Under the pieces are notes generated by a model, which ran no database searches, was not told where the DNA came from, and was given only the letters and a program-made list of their open reading frames with translations. DNA of 64,000 nucleotides from Physcomitrium patens. Taxonomy: Eukaryota; Streptophyta; Bryopsida; Funariales; Funariaceae. Numbering within the stretch: position 1 is the stretch's first letter; each line of letters opens with the position of its first letter. The stretch is from assembly GCF_000002425.4 (NCBI RefSeq), contig NC_037259.1:1839218-1903217 (forward strand), given 5' to 3'. Positions 24,319 to 36,300 of the stretch are shown here, one piece after another. The translations under genes were made by a program, and so were the position numbers.

Positions 24319-27300
24319 ATTTGGTGTTTCTATTGAAAGCATGTTTGTAGCAATTGGGAGTACAAGTGGAGTATAATGGAGTTATGGACCTAAGGTGCAA
24401 GCTTGGATTATGAAGAATTTAAGAGTTTACAGGAAGAAGTAAAAGATTTTTGATATTTAAAGATGATGTGTGATTTTGGAAGGGCTAATAGAAGTAGCAT
24501 TGGAGGAGTAAGTACTAATGATTTTCTTTTGGTTTTGTTTATGTTCATGAAGAAACAATAAAATGTACAAGCAATTGAGAAGGGGGTAACCAAGGCATTG
24601 CAAGGTATGATCAATAACCATGGGAGGTTTGATGGGAGGAACATCATCAAGTTTCTTTAAGCATATGTAAGAGAAATGGATGTACATCAAGTCCGTGAGT
24701 CTTGCTATATTCTTAGTTTTGAATTGGCATGCATTTTTGAAATTAGAAAGAAGATGAGAGATTTACATGGAGATGATTTAGAGGCTTGGAGTAACTTTAA
24801 AAGGAAATTTAGAGATGAATTTTATGATAAAGATTTTGATAGAGTCACCAAGAGGTCATTTTTTTAAGTAGGTTGAATTAAAATTTGAGAGGTCTATGGT
24901 CTCTAAGAAGTTGCTTAAGAAATTTGAGAGAAAATTCTCTCAATTTTTATTTTCAAAGAAAATTTTATTGAATATAAGAAAAACCGAGCTCTTTTTATAA
25001 GCAATAGATGAAACACTAGAAGATATGTTTTTTGTATTCTTAGTTGATAAGCCCACTAAAGAAGATTTAACTAATGATTGAAAGAGAGTAGATGATGCAG
25101 TGCTATTGGTGACCAAACAACAATGGATGAAGATAAGAAAAGGAACTTAAAAGTATGAAGCTCTATCACTTATGATATCAATCATTCCATTAAGTTCAGT
25201 GATATCTACTTCAATAAAAAATACATGTAATTTTTTTTCCAAAGACATCCTTGAGGAATTGATTAAAGGCATGAGAGAATTAAAAATAGAGACAAATGAA
25301 TTGAAAAAGTACCAAAGAACTATTTTTTTGTATACATCTAAGGAATCAAAGGAATTTATTAAGATGTGCATGTATTGTGATAGTTTTAAACATGAAAGGA
25401 AAGATTACTCTAATTATGATGGAGACTTAAAAAAAGAGTTATCTTCTCGAAAGAAAGTAAAGTAAGGCTAACCACTATGAGGTAACCTTTGAAGTTCAAT
25501 TTTAGAAGAAGAGGTATGAAGAAGCTTGTAGAAGACTATGTAGGAAGAAAAAAAATAGATTGCATGTGATAGAAGCTAAGTCTTATCTCATTGAGGTAGA
25601 GACCGGATAAAAAATAGCTATCTTAAGGCCATTAAAAGAAGCTATGATTAAAAGGGCAAAAGCCATTAGGAAGAGAATGGATTAAGATGACATAATTGAT
25701 GCTATTAGTATCAAAACCTTCTTAAATAAAAATAAATATTTTGAAGACCAATATGCCATTGTACAAGAAAAAATCGCTAGCTTTTCTCAAGAAGATGTAG
25801 TGGAGCTTTCCAACAAGACAAGGCCACCAAAAATTAAAGAATTTATTTAAAGAAGAGAAGGGCCTTCCTATCCATAAGCTCAAGTGGTGCCTTCATCTTA
25901 ATGAAGAAGTGAAGTTGGAGTTGAAGAGAGTGAAACAAAAGACAAGGAGAAAGAAAGCTCAAATAAGTCCAATAATAAAGGCCCTTCTTATAAGCTTCAA
26001 TTGGATATTAAAAGACCTAGTTATATGTAAATTATTTTGGAAGAGAGGATTCTTGATGCAAAAATTGAATTATCCTTAAAAGAGACACTTGATATTGCAA
26101 AGAAGAACTTCCATGAGTTTATTATTGGTGTTATCAAGAAGAAGAAACAAATGATGGCAAATGTAGTTATAGTGAAGGCATTAGATTCCTATTTCATCAA
26201 GAAAGAGAACCAAGAGATAGAGTAAGTCTTTTCTTAACTTTATGCATCTAAGTTTGGAAAGATGCCACTTAAAAAGAAAAAAGAGATAACTATTCTAGGC
26301 TATGGTAGGAGCAAAGATCAAGGAAGAATAAGAAGCAGCAAAGAGGTGGAGCATGGAAAAGACATAAGTGAGGTAAATATGTCTAATTATACTTTTCATG
26401 GAAGGTTTAAGGACGAAAAGATGAGTCTTTAATTTACACATTCTTTTTAGGCTAAGACTATCACATAGGCTTAAATAAGGTTGAGAGACCTCAAAGAATA
26501 CACCTTGGCACTTATTGATCATAGATTAGAGATGAATATCATGTCAAGGAGGATTTATGAAATGAGTAAGTGGTCCATTGATGTTAATCATGGATGGATG
26601 GATGTTGAAGGCTATTAATAATAAATGAGGTGATTTGTATGCGGCATGTTCAAGAGTTAGAATAAGGATTGAGAATGTGGAGGTGGAACAAAATTTCCTT
26701 GTATAAAACTTTACTACTTATTCAATGATTTTAGGGCGATTTTAAATCCCGACTACAAAGATAGAAACTAAGGTTTTCAATGATGGCTCTTATTATACAA
26801 GGATTAGGAACTATGATGAAAAAAATGTCAATGCAATTCTTCATTATAAAACCAGATCATGAACAAAATAGAGACCAATTGAGAAAAGCTCTTTTGAAGA
26901 CTAATAAGGAGTTTTTGGATTTTTAAAGAAAACTCTTATAATATGGAGGTACAAGGGTGTAAGTGAGTCTTTTATCCATACACTCTCCAATATAAATAAC
27001 TTTGCATGTGGATTTTTGGATTTGACAACTTTGAGAGTTTTAAGATTTCAAAAGATTAGAAATTTAGATCATATGTATAAAGATTGGATGAAGAAATGTG
27101 ATTTTAAAAAAAAAAAATTGGATGTGATTTTAAGTGGTGAGTGTATTTTAGATGTTATTGAAGAAGAAGTTTTAAAGATGATTATAAAAAGGTTTTAGAA
27201 GAATTGGTTTTATATATGGATAGAAGTAGAGCTAATGTTATTATAGAGCTTTACACAAGGCAAACATATGAAGAATTTTTAGAGTTTTAAGAAGATTTGG

Positions 27301-30300
27301 AATAATTGATAGTCATGTGATATTGTAAGAAGCTATGGTATATAATAAGTGTAAAATTGTGGCTAAGAAGGTGTAGGCCATGACAATTCAATTGCCTCAA
27401 GACACCAAAGAATACATCAAACAAGCTATCATAGAATCAAAATTGAAGGAATTAAGAAAGATTGATAATAAATTTATCAAAAAGCCTTTAAGTAAGTTGA
27501 AGATTAGAAGAGGTGATTTTTTGACTAAAGTAAAAAGAGAGAAGTTTCTAAAGATGCTCTCCAAACATGATATGATTTTTGCCTTTGCACCTAAAAAAAT
27601 TAATTTTATGGATCTTAATATAGTAGTATCTATCGTTATTTTTACCATTCCATATGTCTTTTGAAATTTAAAGGCTATTTTAATATCCAAGGCTTTGCTT
27701 CTCAAGTTGTTAGATTTATTAAAAGAAAAGATCAAGATGGGTATCTTTGAACCATCTATTGAACTTTATTCCAATCAATGGTTCACTATGCCAAAGAAAT
27801 CTAAGACACTTAGATTCATTCAAGACATGTAATTGGTCAATAAGTCGACTATTAGGAATATGTGGTCTAGATCAGTGGTAGATGAAGTAGCAATTTTTTT
27901 TGTAGGATATACTATTTATTCTAATGGAGATTTATACTTGAATTATGATCAATCCTAATTAACAAAAGAGACTAAAGACTTAACTATTACGAAGATTCTT
28001 TTGGATTTGATACACATGTGTACTTTGTTATAAGGTGCAATTAATTTGGTGGCTCATATGTAAAATACAATGAACCAAATTTTGAAGGTGTTTGTACTAG
28101 AAAAGACCATAGCATTTTTAAATGATGTTCCAATCAAAGATTATAAGAAAGAAGCTAAGGATTTGACTTTGGAAGAAAATGAGTGTTATATATTTGTAAA
28201 AGAACATATTAAAGATGTAGAATGTATTTTGAAGAAACTTGAGGAGTTAAATTTCATGTTATTCATTAAAAAGTTTTTATTTAGATTTAAAAAAATTATG
28301 ATGGTTGAGCATTTATGTAAAAGCTATAAAAAAAAACCAAATTCAGATAAGATAGATGCCATAGCAAAGATGAAGATATATAAGAATACTATCAAGGTAA
28401 GAAGATTTTTGGATGCTTGTGTATTTTATCATATATATATATTTTTTTATTATGCTCATATTACAAGGCCTTTGAATTGATTATTAAATTTTTTTTTTAT
28501 GGAATGATGAACAAGGATTGGCTATAGATGGATTAAAGGTGGTTTTGAAATTATGACTAATGTGAAGATAAGTAGACTATAATTGAGGGAGATTAGTAAT
28601 AGTGATAATTGATACAAGTCCTATAGTCATTGGATAGACTATTGGACAAGATGATAAAGAAGATAATTGGTTTGTAATTAGATTTGGAACAAGGATTCTC
28701 ACTAAGAGGCAAAAAACTTATCCATAAGTGAAAAGAGAGATTTAAGATGCACTTATTGTATTGAAGAATAAGATGAATTGCTTAATAGGTATTCATGTAA
28801 GGTTAGAGACCAATTTCTTGCCTTTGTTTGGAATGATTTTTAATTATAATATACCGGATATTGCTATGCATAGATGAATTGCTTTCATTAAGTATCTAAA
28901 TCCTATTTTGGTGTATGTCATGGAAAAAAAGAAGTCAATGGTGGATATGTTATTTAGAGTTACATGCTTAAGGGAGAAAAAAATACTTGTAAAAGAAGAA
29001 GATGGAGATTTGATCCAAGGCTTTGCATTTGCCATAAATAAAGAAGATCAAGATGATGAGGTTCTATTCTTTAAAATTGATTTGTATGAAAGGATGTTGA
29101 AAGACATTCGCTTGTATTTGAGTGCAATAAATAGGTAAGAGAATTAGCTATATAAGACCTTTAAGAATATTAGATATTAATCCTATAACTATCTTTTAAG
29201 TAATAGATTCTTGTAGAAATAGTTAAAAAAAAGAAATGGTGTGCCATTGAAAGTCGTGGATGATTTGGAGACCAAATACAAGGTATTAGGTGAGTTTCAT
29301 GATACATTGATGGTTGAGCATAGAGAAATTTGGACTACCTATACTAAAATCAAAGAGTACTATTGATAAGAAGGCTTATATAAGGATGTAGACGAGTTTG
29401 TGAGCTCTTATAAAGAGTACCAATTGCAATCCAAGGTAAAATATAGAGATGGTTTATGTCCTATCTATCTACTTGCTATTCATTTTGAATAGATAATTGA
29501 TTTGATTGTTGTACTAGTGGAGCTTTTGAGCAAGAAGTATTTAGTTTTGGCAAAAAATGAACTCTCCAATTATGTAGAAAAAAGAAAATTGAAGTCAAAG
29601 TCTATAAAGGTGGTGGATTGATTTATTTTAGAGGATATTATACATTGCTATGAGAGCATTGGAAGAATGAGAGCAAACCAAGGTGACCTTGATGCAACAA
29701 AGGCATATAATATCTTCATAAGATATAGAGTACAATTAAAATTGACCACATCATATAACTCCAAAGCTAATAGTAAGAATAAAAAAGAGTACCTTCCAAT
29801 CATTTAAGCTTTGGTTAAGGCATATAGGAGTCAATCAAAGTTGTGGCTTAGTCTTTTGTCATTTGCTTTATAAATAAATATCACTAATCATAGTATAATT
29901 ACTAGCTATATATTGATAGAATTGATGTTGGAACAAAAGCCCTTAATGCCTACAAAAAAATATATTCTTTTTTGATTGTTAATATTTTAAAAAAATATTA
30001 TTAATAGGGAGAGATTGTTAGAGCTTTGAATTTGTAAATTTGAGAGATTATCTAAGAATCATTAAGTTGCTATAAAGATGCTTAAGGCAAAAAGGTTGAA
30101 CAATAAAGAGAGGTTTGATAATACTAACTGATTGAGGCCTAAGCCACTTAAAGAAGATAATTGGATTTTGATTTATAATAATAGTTTGATGCACCAACAT
30201 TCTATTCATCATGAATTTTTACAACATTATTTTTGGTTCTATGTGGTACTTAAAGTACATAATAATGTAACTTATTTTCTTTGAAAGTTAGATGAAATAT

Positions 30301-30422
30301 TATTAAAGACTAAAATTATAAGAAAAAAAATTAAAGACTTCAAATAGCAAGATGGGATAAATTATATAGAGGATTTAGAGGATTTTGAATCTCAATATTT
30401 TGATCAATGGTTTAAAATTGAC

Positions 30423-30427
30423 ATGAT
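30423..30427. other. Target-site duplication of C1, left copy
   Basis: ATGAT here and ATGAC at 40432-40436 flank C1. Four of five bases match; the difference is a transition. Confidence 0.75.
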
Positions 30428-31193
30428 TGTGATTGCTCATTTTACTTATTTCAGAAGAAACTTCCTAGCATAAACCCGTATAGGGGGATTCAAACACGGA
30501 GAATGACTAGTTGCTTAAGCATTCACGTTAGGATCACACAATCAATTACCTCCTGAATGTATCATCTCTATTTCTAATATTTGAATATACAAAGAAACTA
30601 CAATCTCTTCCTTCACCTTATCGGTCTCTTTCTTACAGCAATTCAGTCATACCAATAACTATTATTTCCACCAATATATTCACCCTTATAATCTCCAATT
30701 GTAATACTGCGCCCTCATAGCTTTCAGCACACAATTACTCTCGTTCCAATCACTAGAATTCTTCATACAGAACTGCCATTCACATTACAGTGTTTCACAC
30801 AAACACAGACTCATTCTCTTTGCTGAACTACAATCAGATTTCAGCATTCAATCTTTCTTCTTCTCAAATAATACCAATCACATTTCCATTCCATAATTCA
30901 CTTCACAATATTCAGAAACTTTCAATCCTCTTATTCAAAAAAAATAACAAACAAAAGAAAAGAGGTAGCACCAAGCTTACCCCGGCTCACAACTCTCATA
31001 GTTTGGCATTTTCTTCCCCTCTCCCATCCTCCTTATACTACCTCAAGATACCAACTCCTATTCTACAGATGATAACTACTTTTCTTGACTATTCATCCAT
31101 TCTACCTACTGAACCACCTTTTCAGCAGCTATCTATCCCTGTTTACACTATACACTAGGTATCTACATTCTGAAAATAACTACTTATTCTACA
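30428..31193 (-). repeat. C1 3' LTR (766 bp)
   Basis: Same length as 39666-40431 and about 96% identical by eye. Begins TGTGATTGCTC on the plus strand and ends TTATTCTACA. Confidence 0.93.
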
Positions 31194-31203
31194 TAGCCCC
31201 ACT
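31194..31203 (-). other. C1 polypurine tract
   Basis: AGTGGGGCTA on the minus strand, directly next to the 3' LTR and identical to the same place in C2 (51831-51840). Confidence 0.6.
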
Positions 31204-31301
31204 CATAATTGTATAGCGTCCTCACAAATACTCAATTGATACCTATCTAAAAATTATCTAAGAAAACTCTACAAAAATTACGATCCCTCTGGCCTATCTA
31301 A

Positions 31302-32951
31302 TTAATCAATTGCCACAGTATCTATTATTGGTTCCACCGATTTCGGTTCCAACTGCAAATCTTCATCCTCCTCCAATCCTTCTATCGGCTCCTCCTTCAA
31401 CTGAGCTGAAAGGTCTTCATTGTACTCACCCAGTTCACAGACTTGAGCTTCCAATTTCAAGATCTGAGCATCTCTCAATTCCAACTGGTGCTCAAAGTGA
31501 CTCCTCTCTTCTAGAACTTTGAGAACTGGCAACGTTGATACTTGTGCTTGACCAATATTGACTAAATCCTCTGCCAATCTTGTCACCTTGGCATTCAAGG
31601 CCTCAATTTCAGCCCTTAACTACTCCGTTTCACATCTGTATTGGTCACTCAATACCAATTTCTCTTGCGCCAATAATTCAGTCTTTTCTCGTTCCATTAC
31701 CAACTGATCCTTCGCTTTTTCCAATTCCAAAATTGAATGACTGTGAGCCCGGAATAGTTCTTGCCTGTGGGTCTTCACCATGCGTTCTCTTTCTTTGTCC
31801 CAAGCTTCCTGTTGTTCTCCAAATTTTCGCTCCAATAGTAGCTTGGATTCCGCATTCGCCTGGATGATCTGTTCTTGCTCTTCAATTCTTTGTGTCTGCT
31901 TTGATATCACCTTTTTGCTTGCCTCTAATTCCAATTTACCACTGCCCTCTACATCCAATGCTCGTACCATATAATGTATTTGTGAAATGTACTTCAATAA
32001 AGAATTTTTAAGATGTACGCCTTCCGACAATCGGCCCTGTGGAAATACTAACTGATTGATATCTAACAACGTCGGGACTTCATTCTCATCTTCCACCACC
32101 GAATAAATCGGATCCATTTTCGGTGCCACTAGACGACTGGATTATCCAATTTCATGTATTACCTCCGTTGTATTGACATTCTATGCCAACGAATTCCGTT
32201 CTCGCTGCGGAGGCACTGGCACTGATTCAGAACTTCCCTCTACTGGCGATGTTTGTCGCAATGTGTATGCGATCACAACATACACATAATTGAAACATAA
32301 CAATGCTGTAAACTTTCCTATTTTGCGCTTGGCTCCCATTTTTGCATGAATACGGGTTGCTATATAAGTTGCCCAATTGAACACCATCCCTTCAAACATC
32401 CCAACCGCTGCAAACATTAAATGTCTTGACATATATGTGTTGTGTCAATACAATCCTAGACGCCTTAGCACGAAGCGCAACCATTCCATGAGCTCCGGTG
32501 TAATTGCCTGAGCTGTCCGCCAACCTTGGTTCTTCTCAAACGATGACATGCGACTTTTGAAATGACTTCCCAGTCAAAAGTCACTGGACTCCTCAACACC
32601 CACCGCAATCTCTCCAACTGGAAGAAACAGTACTTTTTTGAGGATCTTTTCATCAATACTGATAACGCACCCTTGTACTACGCTCGATCTATCTTGTGGG
32701 TCATAATTCGCGATGTATTCTTCCACTAATGCCACATTAATTGAAGGCAAACTATCTGACCTTCGTAAAAACTGAAACATTTGTACGTTTCAAAAATCTC
32801 GTATTTTCCTTGGCATCCAACAAATCTCTAGCTTCATAGGCTCCATATTAGTAACGATTACTACGGATGGTGGTCCTAAATTACGTTTAGCTTTCACATT
32901 TCGGCCACTTTCCTCTCTATCCGTAGCTCTCTTTACACTCTCCATCGCCAT
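31302..32951 (-). pseudogene. C1 additional 3' ORF (549 codons, interrupted)
   Basis: Sense-strand ORF between integrase and the 3' LTR, read in one frame from ATG 32951 to the stop at 31302, with nonsense codons but no frameshift. Layout: residues 1-205, a domain shared with C2 (motifs LEICW, LPSI, EEYIANYDP, EKNQGWRTA, ELMEWLRF, MVFNW); 214-231, a hydrophobic stretch FTALLCFNYVYVVIAYTL; 275-340, linker; about 340-510, a long coiled coil rich in E, K, Q and L; then an acidic tail. The N-terminal part recalls proteins annotated in plant genomes as putative plant transposon protein, but I could not check this. The position matches the env-like ORF of Athila-type elements; there is no signal peptide. 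Function unknown. Confidence 0.75.
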
Positions 32952-33324
32952 GATGCACACTCTTTCAAGCTCTAACCGTCAATACTACGCTCCAGTACTC
33001 CGAAACATCCGAAATTGTAACACCGAAAAGAAACAATAACAAAATGCGACAACTAAGAATGACCATAAATGGGTGCTCTACTCCTATTCTTTTATCTAGT
33101 AGTGATAACGACAATATGTTACCCCTACTGTCCGTTTCTCACTTCCGTCCCATCTGACACATTAGTAATTACTAACTATCCTTTCAGCCGCCTCTACACC
33201 CTAACGTACTTAATTAGGTCTATCCTAAGTACATTCGACGTGACCTCCTTTAGAAATTGAAAACCCATCTCGGATTTTACGTATGATATAACTGAAATCG
33301 GTTCTCGTTAATGCGGGTATTGAA

Positions 33325-36300
33325 TCACTGATCCATGAAATCTTCCAATTGAATAGACCCATTGAAAAACCCTTCAATCACATGATATGGTCCATGCCAG
33401 CGAACTTGAAATTTGCCTAAAAAATGATTAAACCTGCTATCAAACAACAATACCAAATCATTGGGCATAAAATTCTTCGGACATAGTTTACTATCATAAT
33501 AACTCTTCCGCCGTTTTTGAATTGCTTCCATGTTGAAGAAAGCTGTAGCCTGTATTTCATCCAATTTATCCAACTCTGCCAACCGATATTGAAGTGATTC
33601 CTTATCTCCAAGACGTTCATCCAACGCAATGTGCAAACTCTGAACTTCCAATTCAATGGGTAATATTGCTTCTTGCCCATACACCAATTGAAATGGTATG
33701 GAATTGGTAGTCACTTTATATGTAGTATGATACGCCCACAATGCCGCAAACAATTTAGTATTCCAATCCGTTCCCGCGCCCGAAATTGTTTTGCTTAAAA
33801 TCTTACATAGAATACCATTGATCTTTTTCGTCTGCCCATTGGCCCGAGGATGATATGGTGTTGTTTTCCTGTGCTTGATTTTGTATGTGTTTATCAAGGC
33901 TGCTATGGTAGCATTTATAAAATGGGTGCCACGGTCGCTAACCAATTCCTTTGGACATCCAAATCGAGTAATAATATTCTCATATAGAAATGTGGCCACC
34001 GTACTGGCATTATCATTGTGGGTAGCAATAGCCTCCCCCCATTTGGTTATATAGTCCATGGCGACTAAAATATACCGCTTTTGTCCATGTCTTGATGCTG
34101 GTGCAATGAATCCAACAAAATCAATTCCTCATTTCTCAAATGGTGCCTGTGCCAAGATTGGTACTAATGGCATCGCTGAAGTACCCATGGGTCGACCAAT
34201 TTGTTGACAGGGATCACAACGACAAACAAATTGGTGTGCATCAGAAAACATTGTGGGCCACCAATATCCGGCCATTAAAGCCTTGCGAGCAGTACTGTCT
34301 CCCGCAAAATGTCCACTACAACTATCCAAATGACATCCTTCCAAAATTGTACGAACTTCACTTTGAAAGATGCAATGACGTAAAATTCCATTCCGCCCTT
34401 GTTTGCACAAGGCATCTCCAATCATGGTATATGGCACACTTTTTAAAATCAGACGTTTCTTTAGTTTTTCATTATAAGAAATGGAAAAAGTCTGAAACGT
34501 TAGATATTGGATCAATTCACCATATTCGGATGTAATGACATCCACAACGAATAGTTGTGCATCCGAAAGAGCATCGTTTATCGGCTCATTACCTAGTATA
34601 TTAGATAAATGGGATAAGTGATCTGCATTGGCATGTTTCTTTCTTAGTTGTACATTAATAGTAAAATTAAATTCTTGAAGTAATAACACCCATCGAGCAA
34701 TGCGTCCACTCAATTGAGGCTTATTAGTCATGTATTTGAGGGCATCATGATCCACATAAAAGACAAAAGGATACTCAAGAAAATAGTACCAAAATTTCTA
34801 AACCGAGTATATCATACCCAACGCTTCTCGTTCAGTAGTAGTGTAATTACGTTCAGCAGCCACCAATTGCCGACTAGCATAATAGATAGGATGATCCAGA
34901 CTCTGATCATCTTTTTGACTTAGCACCAATCCAATAGCCACATTGGATGCATCAACATATACATGAAAGGGCTCGGTCCAACGAGGGGCCACCAATATTG
35001 GTGTAGAGACCAATTTTGACTTCAATGCTTCAAAGGCCACGGTACACTCCATGGTCCAGATGGGACTAGTCCCATCTAAAGGAGGTTTCTTCAGTAAGTT
35101 CGTTAAAGGTTGACAAATAACTGCAAACAACTGAATAAATCGTCGATAATAATTGACATGGCTGACGAATCCTCGAACACCGGAGACCGTCTTTGGTCTG
35201 GGCAAGTTCATTATATGTGTCCTTTTGTTCGGATCCATAGCGATACCACGGCTAGAGATGATATGTCCCAATAATTTTCTTGACGGAATACCGAATTGAT
35301 ACTTATCCGAGATCAACGATATCCCAAACTTAGCGCACTGAGCCAAGCATTTGCCGAGACAATTAAGATGATCTTATTTTGTACTGAATATATAGAAGTC
35401 ATCTAAAAAGATCTCCATAAATAGCCAGAGATAGTCTTAGAAGGCCTGAATTATCACTCTCTGAAACGTGGCTAGGGCGTTACATAACCCAAAAGGCATC
35501 ACGCGATAAGCGAATGTGTCCCAATCCATAGTAAAGATCGTCTTGAGCTGGTCTTCCGTTGCAATTTGAACCTGATTATACCCAAAAAATCCATCTAAGA
35601 ATGAATAACATTCATGTCCTGCTACAGCATGCAATATACTATCCGTGAAGGGCAATGGGAAGTAATCTTTCTTGATGCCCGCATTAAGTTTCCGGAAATC
35701 CTGACAAATTCGGATTTTTCCATTCTTTTTCGACACCATCATGATTGGAGAAACCCACTCACTATTTGGTACCAGGTAAATAAAACCAACCGCAAGAAGC
35801 TTGTCCAATTCTTCATTCACCATGAGGAAATATTTAGGATTAAGGCGATGTTGCCTCTGTCGTACCGGTTTAGCATTCTCTTCTAAAATGATATGATGCT
35901 CACAGACTTCAGCGGGAATACCTTTTAAATCATCATAAGTCCAAGCAAAAGCAGATTTATGATGCAAGAAAAATTCAGTCGAGCAGGTCAACTCTTGTTC
36001 CTTAATACCTTCCTAGACCTTAATTGTTCGAGGTTCTGTTGTGGTCGCCAAGTTGATAGTTTGATATAAAGGTGCAATGGCGATGTTCTGTTTCAACTCC
36101 CGCGCTAGTTTAAAGTCAGTCGGTAAGTTTGACATGTACGAAGTACTGAATCTTGTGTCCAGGGCACTAACATGGTGCACATCATACTTGGTCATCCAAT
36201 CAGTACTAACATAATCCGAGTTTTCCGAGTCTGTCGGGTATATCAAGTACTCCCTCGGATCTCCACATTGGTACACCACTCCAGGGTATAGTACTGCCTC

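Noticed and set aside
24676..29138. Separate small genes in 24676-29138
   Set aside because: The short frames fall in order as gag, knuckle, RT and later pol remnants of element A, so they are pieces of one dead polyprotein.
30790..31158. 122-codon plus-strand frame in the C1 LTR, repeated at 40028-40396
   Set aside because: It is antisense to the element, starts with GTG, and is broken in the C2 LTRs. It repeats only because LTRs repeat.
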